Source: Moniliella sp. 'wahieum'
Lineage: Eukaryota; Basidiomycota; Moniliellomycetes; Moniliellales; Moniliellaceae
Assembly: GCA_003971905.1 (NCBI GenBank)
Contig: RSEE01000040.1
Coordinates: forward strand, 434,001-498,000
DNA length: 64,000 bases
Reading direction: 5' to 3'
The notes beneath the pieces are model-generated. The model saw only the letters and a program-made list of their open reading frames with translations, did not search any database and was not told the DNA's origin. Shown one piece after another: positions 12,754 to 25,253 of this stretch; the stretch's first letter is position 1, and each line of letters opens with the position of its first letter. The translations under genes were made by a program, and so were the position numbers.

Positions 12754-15268
12754 TTATGCCGTCGGCTTCAGCGTCACATCCGACAGGACTTGAATGCTTC
12801 CCGGTACACGCCCAGCAGTGACTGCACGCGCTTGCGCTCCGCTTGGATTCCCTCATCCTCTTCCAGCAGGGTAGCAAAAGGTTGTCCTTGTACAGTCCCT
12901 TGACCAGCCGGTTCTGCACCGAGTCGCGAGTAAAGTTGACGAGCAGATGCATGATCGCCTTGGGTACTAGGTCCTGAACCATCTGTCGCACCACCCCAAA
13001 GTACGATGTGATCAGCCCCTGGATCAACGACGTCTCCATCTCCTCCCGCTCCGACAATCTTGGCTCGGCTGCATCTCCAGGGATCGGAGCCGCCTCCAAA
13101 TGCTTGCCCAGCGACTTCATATCGTAGGCTGCGCTCGAACCATCCAGCCCCCCCCGTCCGGCGAACAGGCTTGTGTTCGCTCGCCCCGGCGCGACGGCAG
13201 ACGCCCCGCCCAGCGCGGCTCCTGGCCCGGCAGTCGCACCGAAAAAGTACGTAAGGAACCCGTCGCCCTGCTTGGGCCTGCCGGCAGCCGAAGGGGTGGT
13301 AGACTGCGACGAGCTCGATAACCGACCATGTCCTGGCTCGACACCGCTTCCTGTCTTGCCATATCGCCCGCCATGGACCCCGCGACCACGCGGAGGCATG
13401 CCTGCGCCCTCTTTGCCGCCATCTGCACTCAAATCGGGCGAATCGGTGTCGTCGCCCGCTAGCCCAGGCGTACGGCGACTGGGAGGGTTGCTGGTGGTGC
13501 GTGCCCGCTGCAGCTGCTTGGTTTGCTCGGCAATCGCTATCGAGTCCTGCACGAAGGATGGATGGTTGGTGTTGATATAGGCTTCCTGGATGGCAATTAA
13601 GCTCTGAACGTAATCGCACGTTGGGCCCAATCGTTCCCGTAGCAGTTCTGAAACCGCCTCGATCAGTTGGCATGCAATCGGGGGAAGCGCTGCAGTTCCG
13701 GATTGGTGATGTTGTGGCAGATCTTCATCAGCTCTTCGTATACCAGTTCCACGCAGCGCAGTGACGGCGGTTCCAGCAACTTGATCTGCGGCTTGATCAG
13801 CAGCTCGAATGCCTGTTCCGGTACAAAGAGGCTGGGACGAGGGCCTGTGCTGTTGCGAATGGCGGTGCGAATGTCCTGCACAGTCAGGTTGCTGGTCGCG
13901 TTCAATCCCTCGAGCGCATGGCCAAAGACGTCATGGAAGATATAGTAAATACGCGCGCCGCCACAGAGTTCCTTGGTCGACATCTCAAACGAGGTGCCAT
14001 CAATCGACGCAGTAAAGTCGCGAGCAAACTGCGTCATGAGCTTGAGCACCATCGCGCCCTGCTCATTCGCGTCGACAGAACCAGCATCACCAAAGGCAGC
14101 CAATTCCTGCTGTGCTTGACCCACGAGGGTGTTGAGACGTGCCTTCATGTCCGGAAGCTTTTCCCGGATGTGGTTCATAAGAACCGCGTTGAGCGTGCGC
14201 GCCAAATACTTGGTCCCTGCACGATGGGCAATGCTGTGGTACGCAGGGTGGTTTCGGAAAAACTCCTGTTCGGCCTGCCGTGCCTCAAGCATCGAGACAT
14301 TGCCATTGATGTCCTGCTGCGAGCGGTTGACCACACCGATGAAACCCAGCTTGAGCGGATAGACCCGTCCGGTGAGAATGTCCATGGCGTGCGTGCCACT
14401 GTCCATCAGATCCAGCTTGGTCAGTACCCCAATTGTCCGTTGGCCCTGCGGGTCGACACTCCGGGCAAGTTTGAGGCTATCGCTGTTGGCCAAGTCGACG
14501 TTGGCCGGCTGATGGCGAGAATGATACAGTTGGGTTTGGAAATGTAATCCAGCACCAGGTCGCGGATTTGTCGCTCAATGTCCGAGGGCTGGTCCCCGAC
14601 CGGAATCTAGCCAGAGTCAGTCGGGATCCAAACATGGAAGGGGGGCGGGGGTGGAGGGGGGGGGGGGGGAAGAATGATACACACTTTGGTCAGACCGGGC
14701 AGGTCGACAAGGGTGAGGTTGAGCACGTTGGGCGAGTGGATCTTAACATGGATCGGGAGCTTGGACACCCCTTTGTTTTGACCCGCCACGCGGAACGTCT
14801 CGTTCTCAATTTCACGGCGGATGTCGTCAAAGTTGGTAAAGCGGCGATCAAGATGGAGGAACTCACCCCACTCGGCATGCTGCGGGGGGGAGATGCGGGA
14901 GGTACCGCTGAGGCTGTCATCGAAGTGTCCGTTGGATCCGGGGGTGGTGGCGTCGGGGGGGAGGGGTGTGTGGATAAGCTGGAGCACTAGCGGGCGGCGG
15001 GTAACGATTCCGCTCCCGCGCGGGAGAAAGTCCTTCCCAACAATGCTAGGGGCGGAAACAATCAAGAGACGAGGGTCAGCGATAAGGCGATGAGGCCTGA
15101 GGCGGCGCAAACCGTCAGCGGAGGTGGCCTGGCATACTCACGTCTCGAGCACAGAAGACTTGCCCGAGCTCTGAGCGCCGACGACGACACATTGCGGCAG
15201 GTCGACCTGTCACCTCCGATGGAAGCAAACGTCTCCTGGAGCTTGTTCACCGACTCGATCAGCGACAT
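12754..15268 (-). CDS. DNM1: Dynamin-related GTPase, mitochondrial/peroxisomal fission (Dnm1/Drp1)
   Basis: Large self-assembling GTPase that constricts mitochondria and peroxisomes. The start [20 protein letters not shown] (ATG 15268) is followed by the G1 region [13 protein letters not shown], the G3 region [26 protein letters not shown] and the G4 motif TKLDLMD. Then come the middle domain, the Dnm1-type insert with [10 protein letters not shown], and a GED with [20 protein letters not shown]. The FLTYFFG insert and [18 protein letters not shown] favour Dnm1 over Vps1. Introns lie at 15046-15141 and 14607-14684; both restore conserved sequence when removed. Spliced length is about 780 residues, normal for the family. 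The last residues [11 protein letters not shown] end at TAA 12754-12756. At least three one-base shifts occur. An upstream in-frame ATG at 15337 would add 23 residues, but the family usually starts at MSL. Confidence 0.93.
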
Positions 15269-15340
15269 GGTGGCCGCAGAACTGCCCGCCGTGGTCGTGG
15301 TGGAGGTAGGGGGGGTGGCGTGCGCTGAAAATGGCATGTG

Positions 15341-15818
15341 ACGGCCTCTGTTTCTGCCCCGGCCTGGCCAACCCCCCCCGCGTCAACCAACACCAGGCTG
15401 GCACTGCCCCTGTGGCACCCTCTGCTCACACTCGCATCCGAACGCGTAGCTCGCAAACTGGCGCGCTGTCTGGCGCGCCTGCACGGGGACAGTGTCAACG
15501 CAGACGACGCAAATGGCAAAATGGGGCTAGGGTTGCAGCCGTGATATAATTTCTCCAGATCCTAGGTTTTTATCGTATCCGATCTCAGAAGCCGAGGCTC
15601 CCGAGCCTCACTCAGGCCTCAGGCTCAGGCCTCAGGGCCTCAGGGTCCCGGCAACGGATCTATCGTGTGCGTAGTGTCCAGCCCTGTCCGGCCTCACAGC
15701 GAGGCGTCACCGTATCGCGTTCGACCCTATCTCCCAAGGAAAATCGTCAATCGATACAACTAATGAAGGAGCCCATCCTGAACTGCTCAGCGATGATAAA
15801 GTCCATCCACGGCGTCTA
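15341..15818. repeat. Intergenic spacer with GCCTCAGG word cluster
   Basis: No gene is visible. Between 15592 and 15655 the words GCCTCA, CAGGCCTCAG and relatives are iterated, the same family as at about 950, 28070 and 34370. The DNM1 promoter must lie at the left end. Confidence 0.5.
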
Positions 15819-16085
15819 CTACTGCTCCGTATACACTTCCAGCACCGTGCCAGCAGCCACTGTCTCGCCATCCTTGCGGAGCAGCAGCCGCGCCATTTCC
15901 TTGTTGGTCTTCACGTCCTCCAATGGCACTTCCTTTTGCTCTGCCCACAGCCGTTGCACCTCCGGCATGCAGCACAATCCTGACTTCGGCTGAAGTGTTG
16001 TGTGGCCTAGCACGCGTGGCCTCCGTCGCTTGACTTCGCCCGTCGACTTGTCCAGCGTGACCAGCAGCTCGGTCACCTTGGTTCA
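15819..16085 (-). pseudogene. Orphan C-terminal EF-Tu domain 3 fragment (Hbs1/eEF1A-like)
   Basis: The frame reads VTELLVTLDKSTGEVKRRRPRVL, then, after a one-base shift, NTSAEVRIVL. After another shift come VPLEDVKTNKEMARLLLRKDGETVAAGTVLEVYTEQ and a stop. This is the end of an Hbs1-type translational GTPase: the DKxTG..KKRPRVL strand and the NKEMxRxLLRxxGETxAAG strand are its hallmarks. The GTPase domain and domain 2 should lie at higher coordinates, but 16100-17700 contains nothing resembling them. A possible splice pair (GTGAGT near 16191, acceptor AAG near 16080) would only attach it to an unrecognised Pro/Arg-rich frame. It is most likely a gene relic, or less likely a real gene with an unrecognised first exon. 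Confidence 0.55.
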
Positions 16086-17728
16086 TTTTAACCCCCGGCC
16101 TGATACCCAACTGTCACGGGCGGGCGCCGCCAGGGGGCCCGCCCTGGGGTTTTTGGGGTACAATCCCTTAGGCGACGGTAGGTCGACTCACGGTAGTTTC
16201 GGGCGTAGGCTGGTTGGTGTGTCCGAGCGGAGCTAGGGACGAGGAGAGGCCTTTGGTGGGGCGGCTGCACGTGTGGCAAGGCTGCGTCTGCACCGGCTTG
16301 GGCCGTAGTAACGTGTCTGAAGCCTCTGGGACTTAGGGACGGGAGGAGGCAGCGGCGGACAAACACTGCCTTAACTGGAACTGGGAATCGCCGCGACCGA
16401 AGGAGGGCTCGCGCGATTGGACTGACGAAGGGCTGGAGGACGAGGTCGGAGGAGATGTCGGACGCTAACAAGAGGAGCTGCCTGTACTGGATCAATTGGC
16501 TGGAAACGGGCAGGAGTCGGACAGGATAGGCGGGAAAGGGACGAAAGTGGAGACGAGAGGATGACGAGAATGGAAGGTGGGGGAAAAGATCCCCATCAAC
16601 CAGGGGTACAGGCAGGATCAAAGGGAAACGGATACAAGAGGGTGTGTAGAAAGGAAGACATGTCAACAGCGGGGTTGGTCGCCACAGGCGCGACCGAGAA
16701 AGGAAACGGAAACGGGGACGGGACGGCAGATGCCGCCACGGCACTGGAAGCTCGGTGGCCTTGTTTAGGCCGGCCGACTTGGACTTGGGCGGGGGGCGAC
16801 TATTGTCGCGCGGAGCATGGCCCTTCGGCCACGATACTTAATTTAGCCAACCATCATGATGACACTTGGTTGGCCTGCGGTGCACGCTCTACTTGGCATG
16901 TGCGGAGCAGGCGGGCCTTAGCTTGGGTCGGACCATCTCGTGTCCGCCGCAGCCCGTGACACCAACCACCAAGGAGTCAAAATCTGCACCACCACAATCG
17001 CCACCACCTCTCCTTCCGCCTCCCAGCCCTTCTCCTGGTTACGATGGACAGGGAAAAGCCGGTAAGCCGGGTGACCCGGGGAAGACTACTAACATGGATT
17101 TGACTTGCTGTGTGCCACACCAAAACCAAAAACACAACACAAAGGCTATCTGATTAGGCACACACTCTGGCGCTTCGTGCCCTGATGGCGCTGTTTGCCG
17201 GAGCAGGTTAACAGAGTGAAGCAGTTAGTTAGACCCCTCTACTGAGATGAAAGGGACCTATACTCTTTGTTGTACCACATGGAAAGCTGTCGCTAATGGA
17301 GGTCGTGCACAACTTGAGGTGTGCGATGAGCAATCTGGTCTTGAAAAGTTAAGTTCGGGGGTTTTGTCCGGGTTGCGCGTAGCTTCTTGCTGAAACGCAA
17401 TACAAGCCTATCCGGCAGTAGAGGCGATGGAAAGATTGTAGATGGGAAAGCGGATGCAGGTGGTTGTCGTCGACTCCACTATATGCGTGGGGCAGCAAGC
17501 TGGGAGAGGAACGTGAGCGCGCACGGGCCTCCTTTGTATATTGGCTTGGGGGCGCGGTTCTCTTCTGCGGCCCTGGCGTGCATTACATAACTCTCACTGC
17601 CATTGTAAGACCTCGTGCTATTAGGCGGGGTTGTCTCTTTGGGGGACACACGGACCCACAGCTCGCTCGGTCCAAGTCTGGCTTTGCAAGCTTGTCTGCC
17701 TACCACCGCTTCCTCCTCTCCCATCACC
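16086..17728. other. 1.6 kb without a recognised gene
   Basis: Open frames exist on both strands (for example 16088-16744 minus) but carry no known domain. The segment 17160-17440 is less GC-rich than its surroundings and lacks long frames, so it might be transcribed as non-coding RNA. I could not match it to snRNA, U3, SRP, RNase P or telomerase RNA signatures. The 3' part should hold the promoter of the PA2G4-like gene. Confidence 0.35.
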
Positions 17729-18991
17729 ATGCCAGCTGCTAAGACTACTACCACCACACCTGCACCAGCCTCGGCAACGTCCTTCATGGACGTTGAGGTA
17801 CCCAAGGTAATACGCTTTCCTTCTCCCGGTGGGTGCGCTGCCCGCCCCACCTTTCCGCCCGTGCAGAGCGCTGACTCTCGCTATTCAGTACCGCGCGGCA
17901 GGTGATGCGGCTGCTGCTGCGCTGGGAAAGGTTCTACCCCAAGCGGTAGCCGGAGCCAAGATCATTGATCTGTGTAAGGCCGGTGACGAGGCATTGGCCG
18001 AGGCGTTGGCCCAGGCTCCCTTCAAGAAAGCCACCAAGGGCATCTCGTTCCCTACCACGGTGAGCGTGAACCACATCATCTGTAACTACTCGCCGCTGCC
18101 TGTTAAGACATCGCTCAACCCGACCGAGGCCAAGCTGGCTGCCCAGGAGCATGCTGAGCAGATCACCGAGCTCAAGGATGGCGATGTGATCAAGATCCAG
18201 CTGGGTGCACACATCGATGGCTTTGCAGGTATCCTTGCCGAGACGGTTGTGGTGGGCGCGACCGAGGTCACCGGTCCCAAGGCCGACTTGATTGCCGCGG
18301 TCAAGGTGGCCGAGCAGGTTGCACTTCGTGCACTGAAGGTGGGCGCCACGAACCACGAAGTAGCCAAGAAGATTGAAGAGGCGGTTAAGGAGTTCACTGG
18401 CGTGCGTCTTGTCGCCGACATGCAGACCAACCTTATGTCCCAAAATGTGGTGGATGGCAAGAAGAAGATTGTGCTGGCCCCCGAGTCGGGCGCGCGGCCG
18501 GACACCGTCAAAATTGAGGAAAACGAAGTATATGGGTTTGACCTGAACTTGACCACGTCCAAGTCGGGCAAGGCCAAGTCGGGTGCCTACCCGCCCACCA
18601 TCTTCAAGAAGACGGACAAACATACCAGCTTAAGCTTGAGACCGCCCGGAAAGTCTTTGCTGCTGTGTCGAAGAAGGCAGGATCGTTCCCCTTCCAACTC
18701 GGCTCGGTTCTGCCCGAGTCGGAGCTGGTCCGAGCCCGGTTCGGTATCCAAGCGGCCGTCTCACACAATTTGGTGCAACCTTTCGAGGTGCTGTATGATG
18801 AGAAGGAGGCGCTGACCGCCCAAGTCTTCTTTACTGTTGCCACAAACAGTAAGGGGGCTATCCGCCTTACACCCGAGAACGCCGGGGGCTTCTACACTCC
18901 GGAGAAAATCAAGTCCACACAGACGGTGCAAGATGTCAAGCTACTCGAGCTCCTGGCCCAACCTGTGCGCGTTCCCAAGAAGAAGAACTGA
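17729..18991 (+). CDS. PA2G4/EBP1-like protein (M24 pita-bread fold, non-peptidase)
   Basis: Homologue of human proliferation-associated 2G4 (EBP1) and of S. pombe Cdb4, linked to ribosome biogenesis and nucleic-acid binding. Exon 1 starts MPAAKTTTTTPAPASATSFM and ends VEVPK. The intron at 17807-17888 has the donor GTAATA and acceptor TTCAG. Exon 2 runs YRAAGDAAAAALGKVLPQAV, then FPTTVSVNHIICNYSPL and LKDGDVIKIQLGAHIDGFAG, and includes NEVYGFDLNLTTSKSGKAK. The C-terminal end PVRVPKKKN* is a basic tail like that of EBP1. Spliced length of about 393 residues matches the family. In the conserved fold the metal-binding residues of methionine aminopeptidase are replaced, so peptidase activity is not expected. 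One frame shift lies near 18625, with conserved sequence on both sides. Confidence 0.92.
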
Positions 18992-19474
18992 GTCTGCGAG
19001 AGAGAAATTACATTCATCCAACCTTGTCTTCCGTTTCGTTTGGCGCTCATGCATGATATGTCATCTTCTGTCTGCCTCCCCTTGTGATCCGTAGTAGTAC
19101 TGGTATGGCATACGATTGTTAAGTGTGTGCCCCCATAGCGAATCGAAGACGATTAGCAGGTGGCGTGGAAGTATAAGGCCGTGGGCGACGAAAGCGGGAA
19201 ATCGGTCAAGAGGCCGCAGGTCACGGTGACCGGTGACCCTCTCTGGCATAGCAACAACTCCCCGCCTTGGTTCGGTGCAACTTTCCCCGCTCCTTCCGCC
19301 CACGCGCACAGCTGCGAGTGGGGTTCCGCAGGCCATTTTTTTTGCGGGAGGCGGCACAGACGGCCGACACAAAGCGACTAGTGACTGCTGCGACCTGATT
19401 GGCTGCAACCCACAACTTGGCCGCCGTTCCCTTCCTGTTGCCACCACCTTGGACACCTACTATACCACCCCGCC
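18992..19474. promoter_or_regulatory. Spacer between the PA2G4-like gene and NOG1
   Basis: It contains the terminator region of the first gene and the promoter of the second; both genes point right. There is no repeat and no further gene. A GGTGACCGGTGACC word lies near 19226. Confidence 0.4.
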
Positions 19475-21526
19475 ATGGCGACGTTCAAGAGCAACATTGC
19501 GCCTGTGCCCACGGCCAGCGACTTTCTGGACATTGTCCTGTCCAAGACACAGCGCCGAACCCCCACCGTTGTCCATCCCGGATGGAAGATCACCCGCATC
19601 CGCAGCTTTTACATGCGCAAGGTCATGTTCACCAAGGATTCATTTACTGAAAAGCTCGCGCTATTCTTGAGGAGTTCCCCATTCTGGATGTATGTGGTGC
19701 AGTCCGTTTTGATGGCGCTCCGGCTCTGACCTTTTCTTCCACTCTTCTTAGAACCTCCACCCGTTCACTGCGTCGCTCATGAACGTCCTGTACGATAAGA
19801 ACCACTACAAGCTCGCCCTCGGCCAGCTCAACACCGCTAAGCACCTCATTGAGCAGGTGGCAAAAGACTACACGCGCCTCCTTAAGTATGGCGATAGTCT
19901 ATACCGTTGCAAGCAGCTCAAGCGGGCCGCATGGGCCGCATGGCGACCGTCATGCGCCGTCAGAAGGACTCGCTTGCATACCTCGAGCAAGTTCGCCAAC
20001 ACATCTCCCGTCTGCCTTCAATTGACCCTTCCGCCCGTACACTACTTTTTGCGGCTACCCCAACGTGGGCAAGTCTAGCTTCATCAACAAGGTGACTCGG
20101 GCGGATGTAGATGTGCAACCGTATGCGTTTACGACCAAGAGTCTATTTGTTGGCCACATGGACTACAAGTACCTTCGCTGGCAGGTTATTGACACCCCAG
20201 GTATCTTGGACCATCCCCTCGAGGAGATGAACACGATTGAGATGCAGTCTATTACCGCGTTGGCCCATCTGCGCTCGGCTGTGCTGTACTTCATGGACTT
20301 GTCCGAACAGTGCGGCTACACGGTCGAGGCCCAGGTCCAGTGTTCAACTCGATCAAGCCCCTGTTTGGTGGAAAGCCCACCTTTGTGGTCGTCAACAAGG
20401 TGGATGTTCTCCGTCCGGCCGATCTGGACGAGCCGCGGGCCAAGCTGCTCCAGTCCATCGTTGATGAGGGCGCTGGCAAGGTCCACCTCATGGAGGCTCC
20501 ACTTTTACGGACGAGGGTATCATGGATGTGCGCAATGCAGCTTGTGACGCTCTGCTGCTTCGCTCCGTGTCGAGGCCAAATCCAAGTCGCACAAGGCGTC
20601 GCAAGACGATGTTCTGAACCGTCTGCACGTTGCCATGCCCAAGACACGCGACAACGTGGAGCGGAAGCCCTTTATTCCCGCCGGCGTCGTCGGTAAGGCC
20701 AAGTACGACAAGGACGATCCTAACCGGCGCAGGCTCGAACGGGACCTGGAGGCGGAGAACGGTGGTGCGGGCGTGTACTCGTCGGATCTGCGCAAGAACT
20801 ATATGCTGGAAAATGACGAGTGGAAGTACGATGTGATCCCCGAGATTGCCGATGGCAAGAACATTGCCGACTTTGTTGATCCCGACATTCTCGAGAAGCT
20901 CGAGGCACTTGAAAAGGAGGAGGAGAAGCTGGAGGCGGATGCTTCTATCACGAGTCGGACGAGGAGGTTGATGAAGAGGCTGATGAGATCCGTGCGACGC
21001 CAAAGAGATCCGGTACAGGCAGGCGGTGGCCAAGCAGGATGCCCAGCGGCGCAAGGCCAAACATACTGCTGTCAAGATCCCGCGCAAACTCCAGCAGCAC
21101 TCGATCAGCGAAATGGGTACCAAGCTCCGCGAATCAGGCATTGACCCTTCCAGCATCGAGGCCCGGGCCGCCGTCTTGGCCAAGGCCAAGGGGCTCGACA
21201 GCAAGCGGAAGCGCCGGGATGAGGATGAGGAGATGGGCGATGCAGAGGAGGCGATGGACACGGACGACGCCCCCCGCCGCAAGGCACGCAAGAGCAACGA
21301 GGGTCGGGGCGTTGCGACCAAGTCCAGCACCAAGCTGGGAACCCGCTCCACTGCCGGGCTCAAGGACGAGGCGCAGGCCAAAAAGGCTCTCAAGCTGCAC
21401 GACCTCTCCATCCGCCAGCGCAACTACCATGGGCATCAGGGCGAAGGAGACCGCGCCATCAAGGAAGCCCGACCTCAATGGCTTTACCGCGGCAAGATGT
21501 CTGCTGGCACCCGCCGCAGCCGGTAG
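19475..21526 (+). CDS. NOG1: Nucleolar GTP-binding protein 1 (60S biogenesis)
   Basis: OBG-family GTPase needed for nucleolar and nucleoplasmic maturation of pre-60S particles. The start [20 protein letters not shown] at 19475 leads into the NOG1 N-terminal helical domain. The first exon ends EEFPILD, followed by an intron at 19690-19751 (GTATGT donor, TTCTTAG acceptor). The second exon opens [20 protein letters not shown]. GTPase motifs are [29 protein letters not shown], and [10 protein letters not shown] as G4. The NOGCT region contains [17 protein letters not shown] and [22 protein letters not shown]. The C-terminus is Lys/Arg-rich, as expected for rRNA-bound factors. Spliced length is about 660 residues (yeast 647). 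At least five one-base frame breaks are present despite excellent conservation. Confidence 0.95.
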
Positions 21527-21921
21527 GCTGTGCATATTCGCCCTGGCTTGCTCAGGTCTTGGCTGGGGCTGGGGCTGTATCGGTGCGGATTGGGATGCCT
21601 CTACTTTCTGGTCTCGTGTACTATTACTCCCCCACGCAACACTCATCCCCTCAATCAATCAATGCCTGTTACCCGAACCTGTCTCCATGACCCTGGTCAT
21701 AGCTTACCCAATGCTCTAGTACAATGTTTCCAGGTGTGGATCAGGCGGAAACGGAAGCGCTGTAGAAGTAGTCCAAGTTTAAGCTCCTCTGACAAAACGC
21801 CTCCCTATGAGGTTCGAAAAGGTGAAGAGAAGGTGGAATAGGATGAGCCAACCAAATGCATAGCGGCTGCACAAATTTTGAGAATGGGGAAAGGTGCAGA
21901 GGGGAGGTATAAGTGTATAAC
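21527..21921. other. Convergent 3' spacer between NOG1 and the Ran gene
   Basis: Short intergenic sequence holding both polyadenylation regions. Nothing else is visible. Confidence 0.4.
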
Positions 21922-22630
<709 letters not shown>

Positions 22631-23400
22631 GGGGAAGGACAGAAGGGGGTGGTGGGAGGGATGGAGGAGTGGCGGGCCGTGGCAAGGCTGCCAACTACAC
22701 ACCGCTGGACGAGAAATGAACGAAAACCAACACGGAGCACGGCACCAGTGTGAGGCATGCGCGCCAGCTGGACACTGGCCCTGCGCTCGTGGTGGATCAG
22801 GAGGGTCACCGGAGGCTGCGTGGATCATGCATCGTGGGTAAGCCTGTCACGCATGGTGCTGTGGATGATGCATGAGCGTCTGAGCGCCAAACCACAGCTG
22901 GTGGCCAGTCACATGACCGGTGAGGCCCTGAGGGCGTCGATGATTCAAGTGGGATCTCACCGCTACCGATCTTTGGTCACCGGTCACCCATTCACCTGCC
23001 CATCGAATCTAAACGTTCAACTTGCCCTGGAAGCTTGAAGGTTGAAAGATTGACGCTTGAATGCTTGAACGTTCAACACGTTCAACGTGGACAACATGTC
23101 ACGTGTCCAGTGGGCATCCCATTCAATCTCCAGGCCTCAGACGTGTGAATATTGAATTCACGCGTCAGCCTGTCACACGTCCCGCGGCCGCACCCAAGCA
23201 GCGGACTGGTGCCTGTGGAAAACAGCTGATTCTTCGGATTTGTCAGCCTCCCCCGTCTCTTCTCCGCGGCCGTGTGTTTTCTCCGCCGCTTCTTCGCATG
23301 GACATAGCTGTTTCTGACCTTGCAAATTACACGTTGGCCGGCCGTCCCTACCGCCACCACCACCACCCCCGCTCCTTCCCCTTCGTCTCTCTGGGCCAGC
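22631..23400. promoter_or_regulatory. Divergent GSP1/ILV3 intergenic region with word clusters
   Basis: This 770-bp spacer is shared by two divergent genes. It holds ACCGG/GGTCACC words (22910-22990) and a dense run of TTGAACG / GTTCAAC / GCTTGAA words (23011-23092). TCACGTG occurs at about 23099 and TGAATATTGAATTCA at 23146-23160. A pyrimidine-rich stretch precedes the ILV3 ATG. No gene is visible in between. Confidence 0.5.
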
Positions 23401-25253
23401 ATGGGACTTCTCAGTGCGAGTAGGTCAGCCGCGCGTTCGCTCGAGTGGCTCCCGCGCGCCACGCCGCCGCCTTCTCGTCCTCCGCGCGTACCGCCAACCG
23501 CCCTCCGCCCGGAAACCTGAACAAATACTCACTCACATCACCGCCCCCAAAGATCAGGGCCGTCTCAGGCCATGCTCTACGCTACAGAGGGCATTGATTC
23601 GAAGCAGGACCTGTCCCGTGCCATGGTGGTGTGGCCAGCGTTTGGTATGTACACCATTCCTCCCTGTGTTCACAGAGCTAACCCTTAACCCAGGTACGAG
23701 GGCAACCCTGTAACCGGCATCTTCTGGGTTGGCCAGCGGGTCAAAAGTCTATCAATGAGGCCGGTCTGACGGGCTACCAGTTTGGCACCGTTGGTGTAAG
23801 TGATGGTATCTCGATGGGAACGTCGGCCATGTCGTACTCTTTGCCCTCGCGTGACCTGATTGCCGACTCGGTCGAGAGTGCCTGCGGCGGTCATGGCTCG
23901 ACGGCGCGGTTGTCATCCCTGGGTGTGACAAGAACATGCCCGGTGTGCTTATGGCGCTGGGCCGCTTAACCGCCCTGGTATCATGTTGTACGGAGGTACC
24001 ATCCGCCCTGGCCACTGCGGTGGCGAGACGCTGGACATTGTCTCGGCCTTCCAAGCCTACGGTTCTTACCTGGCTGACGGCCAAACGCTGAGGCAGAAAC
24101 CAAGCGGGCCAATGTTATCCGTAACTGCTGCCCTGGACCTGGTGCATGTGGCGGATGTACACTGCCAATACGATTGCATCGTGTGCAGAAGCGCTGGGCA
24201 TGTCTCTCCCGGGCTCCTCCAGCTTCCCCGCTGAGTACCCGAGAAGCTGGCCGAGTGCGACTCATGGGGCGGCAATGCGCAATCTTCTGGAGAAGGATAT
24301 CAAGCCGCGTGACATTATGGTTAAGAGCGCTTTTGAGGATGCGATTGCCCTGACTATGGCCCTGGGTGGCTCGACGAATGTGGTGCTTCACCTGATTGCC
24401 ATTGCTCGCACGGTGGGCGTCGAACTTTCTCTGGACGATTTCCAGCGCATTGCAGAGCAAACGCCCTTCTTGGCTGACATGAAACCTAGTGGCAAGTACG
24501 TTATGGAGGACTATGGCTCCAATGCGGTGGTATGCCGACCATCATTCAATACCTGATTGAGAACAAGTTCATGAAGGGTGAGCACATGACGGTCACTGGC
24601 CGCACTTTGGCCGAGAACGTGGACCGGTGGACGCATGAGCGCGGCAAGCTGCCCGAGTCTCAAAAATTGTTGCGCCAAAGGAGAACCCACTCAAGGCCAC
24701 GGGCCATCTGCGTATCCTCAAGGGCAACCTTGCCCCTGGTGGTGCCGTGGCTAAGATTACAGGCAAGGAAGGTCTGCATTTTACGGGCAAGGCACGTGTC
24801 TTTGACACGGAAGACGATCTGGTCCACGCTGTGGAACAGAACACGATCAAGAAGGGCGAGAGACGGTGGTGGTGTTGCGGTACAAGGGTCCCAAGGGCGG
24901 ACCAGGCATGCCCGAAATGCTCAAGCCCACCTCACTCATCATGGGGGCTGGACTCGGACAGGATGTGGCTTGTTTGACCGACGGCCGCTTCTCGGGCGGA
25001 TCGCATGGGTTTGTCATTGGTCATGTGGTGCCCGAGGCCCAGGTGGGTGGGCCAATAGCCCTGGTGCGCGATGGCGACACTATCAAGATTGATGCGGAGA
25101 AGAACACGCTTGACCTGGTGGATGTCGGAGGAAGAGCTGGCCAAACGCCGCCAGGAGTTTGTTGCGCCGCCGCTGAAGCCCACTCAAGGCACTTTGTTGA
25201 AGTACGCCCGCAACGTTGCGGACGCTAGCCATGGGTGTGTGACGGACCTTTAA
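23401..25253 (+). CDS. ILV3: Dihydroxy-acid dehydratase, mitochondrial
   Basis: Fe-S enzyme that dehydrates dihydroxy-acids to the 2-keto acids of valine and isoleucine synthesis. The start [20 protein letters not shown] at 23401 gives an Arg/Ser-rich, presumably mitochondrial, targeting peptide. Conserved blocks follow: [40 protein letters not shown] and the cluster motif [19 protein letters not shown]. After these come [59 protein letters not shown] and a C-terminal SHGCVTDL. The single intron at 23645-23693 (49 nt, GAGCTAACCC branch) restores SVWYEG. Spliced length of about 600 residues fits the family. At least eight one-base shifts break the frame although residues on both sides match the family, so they look like assembly errors. 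Confidence 0.95.

Noticed and set aside
17160-17440. Candidate structured non-coding RNA
   Set aside because: No match by eye to U1-U6, U3, SRP, RNase P or telomerase RNA signatures on either strand; left as unannotated sequence.
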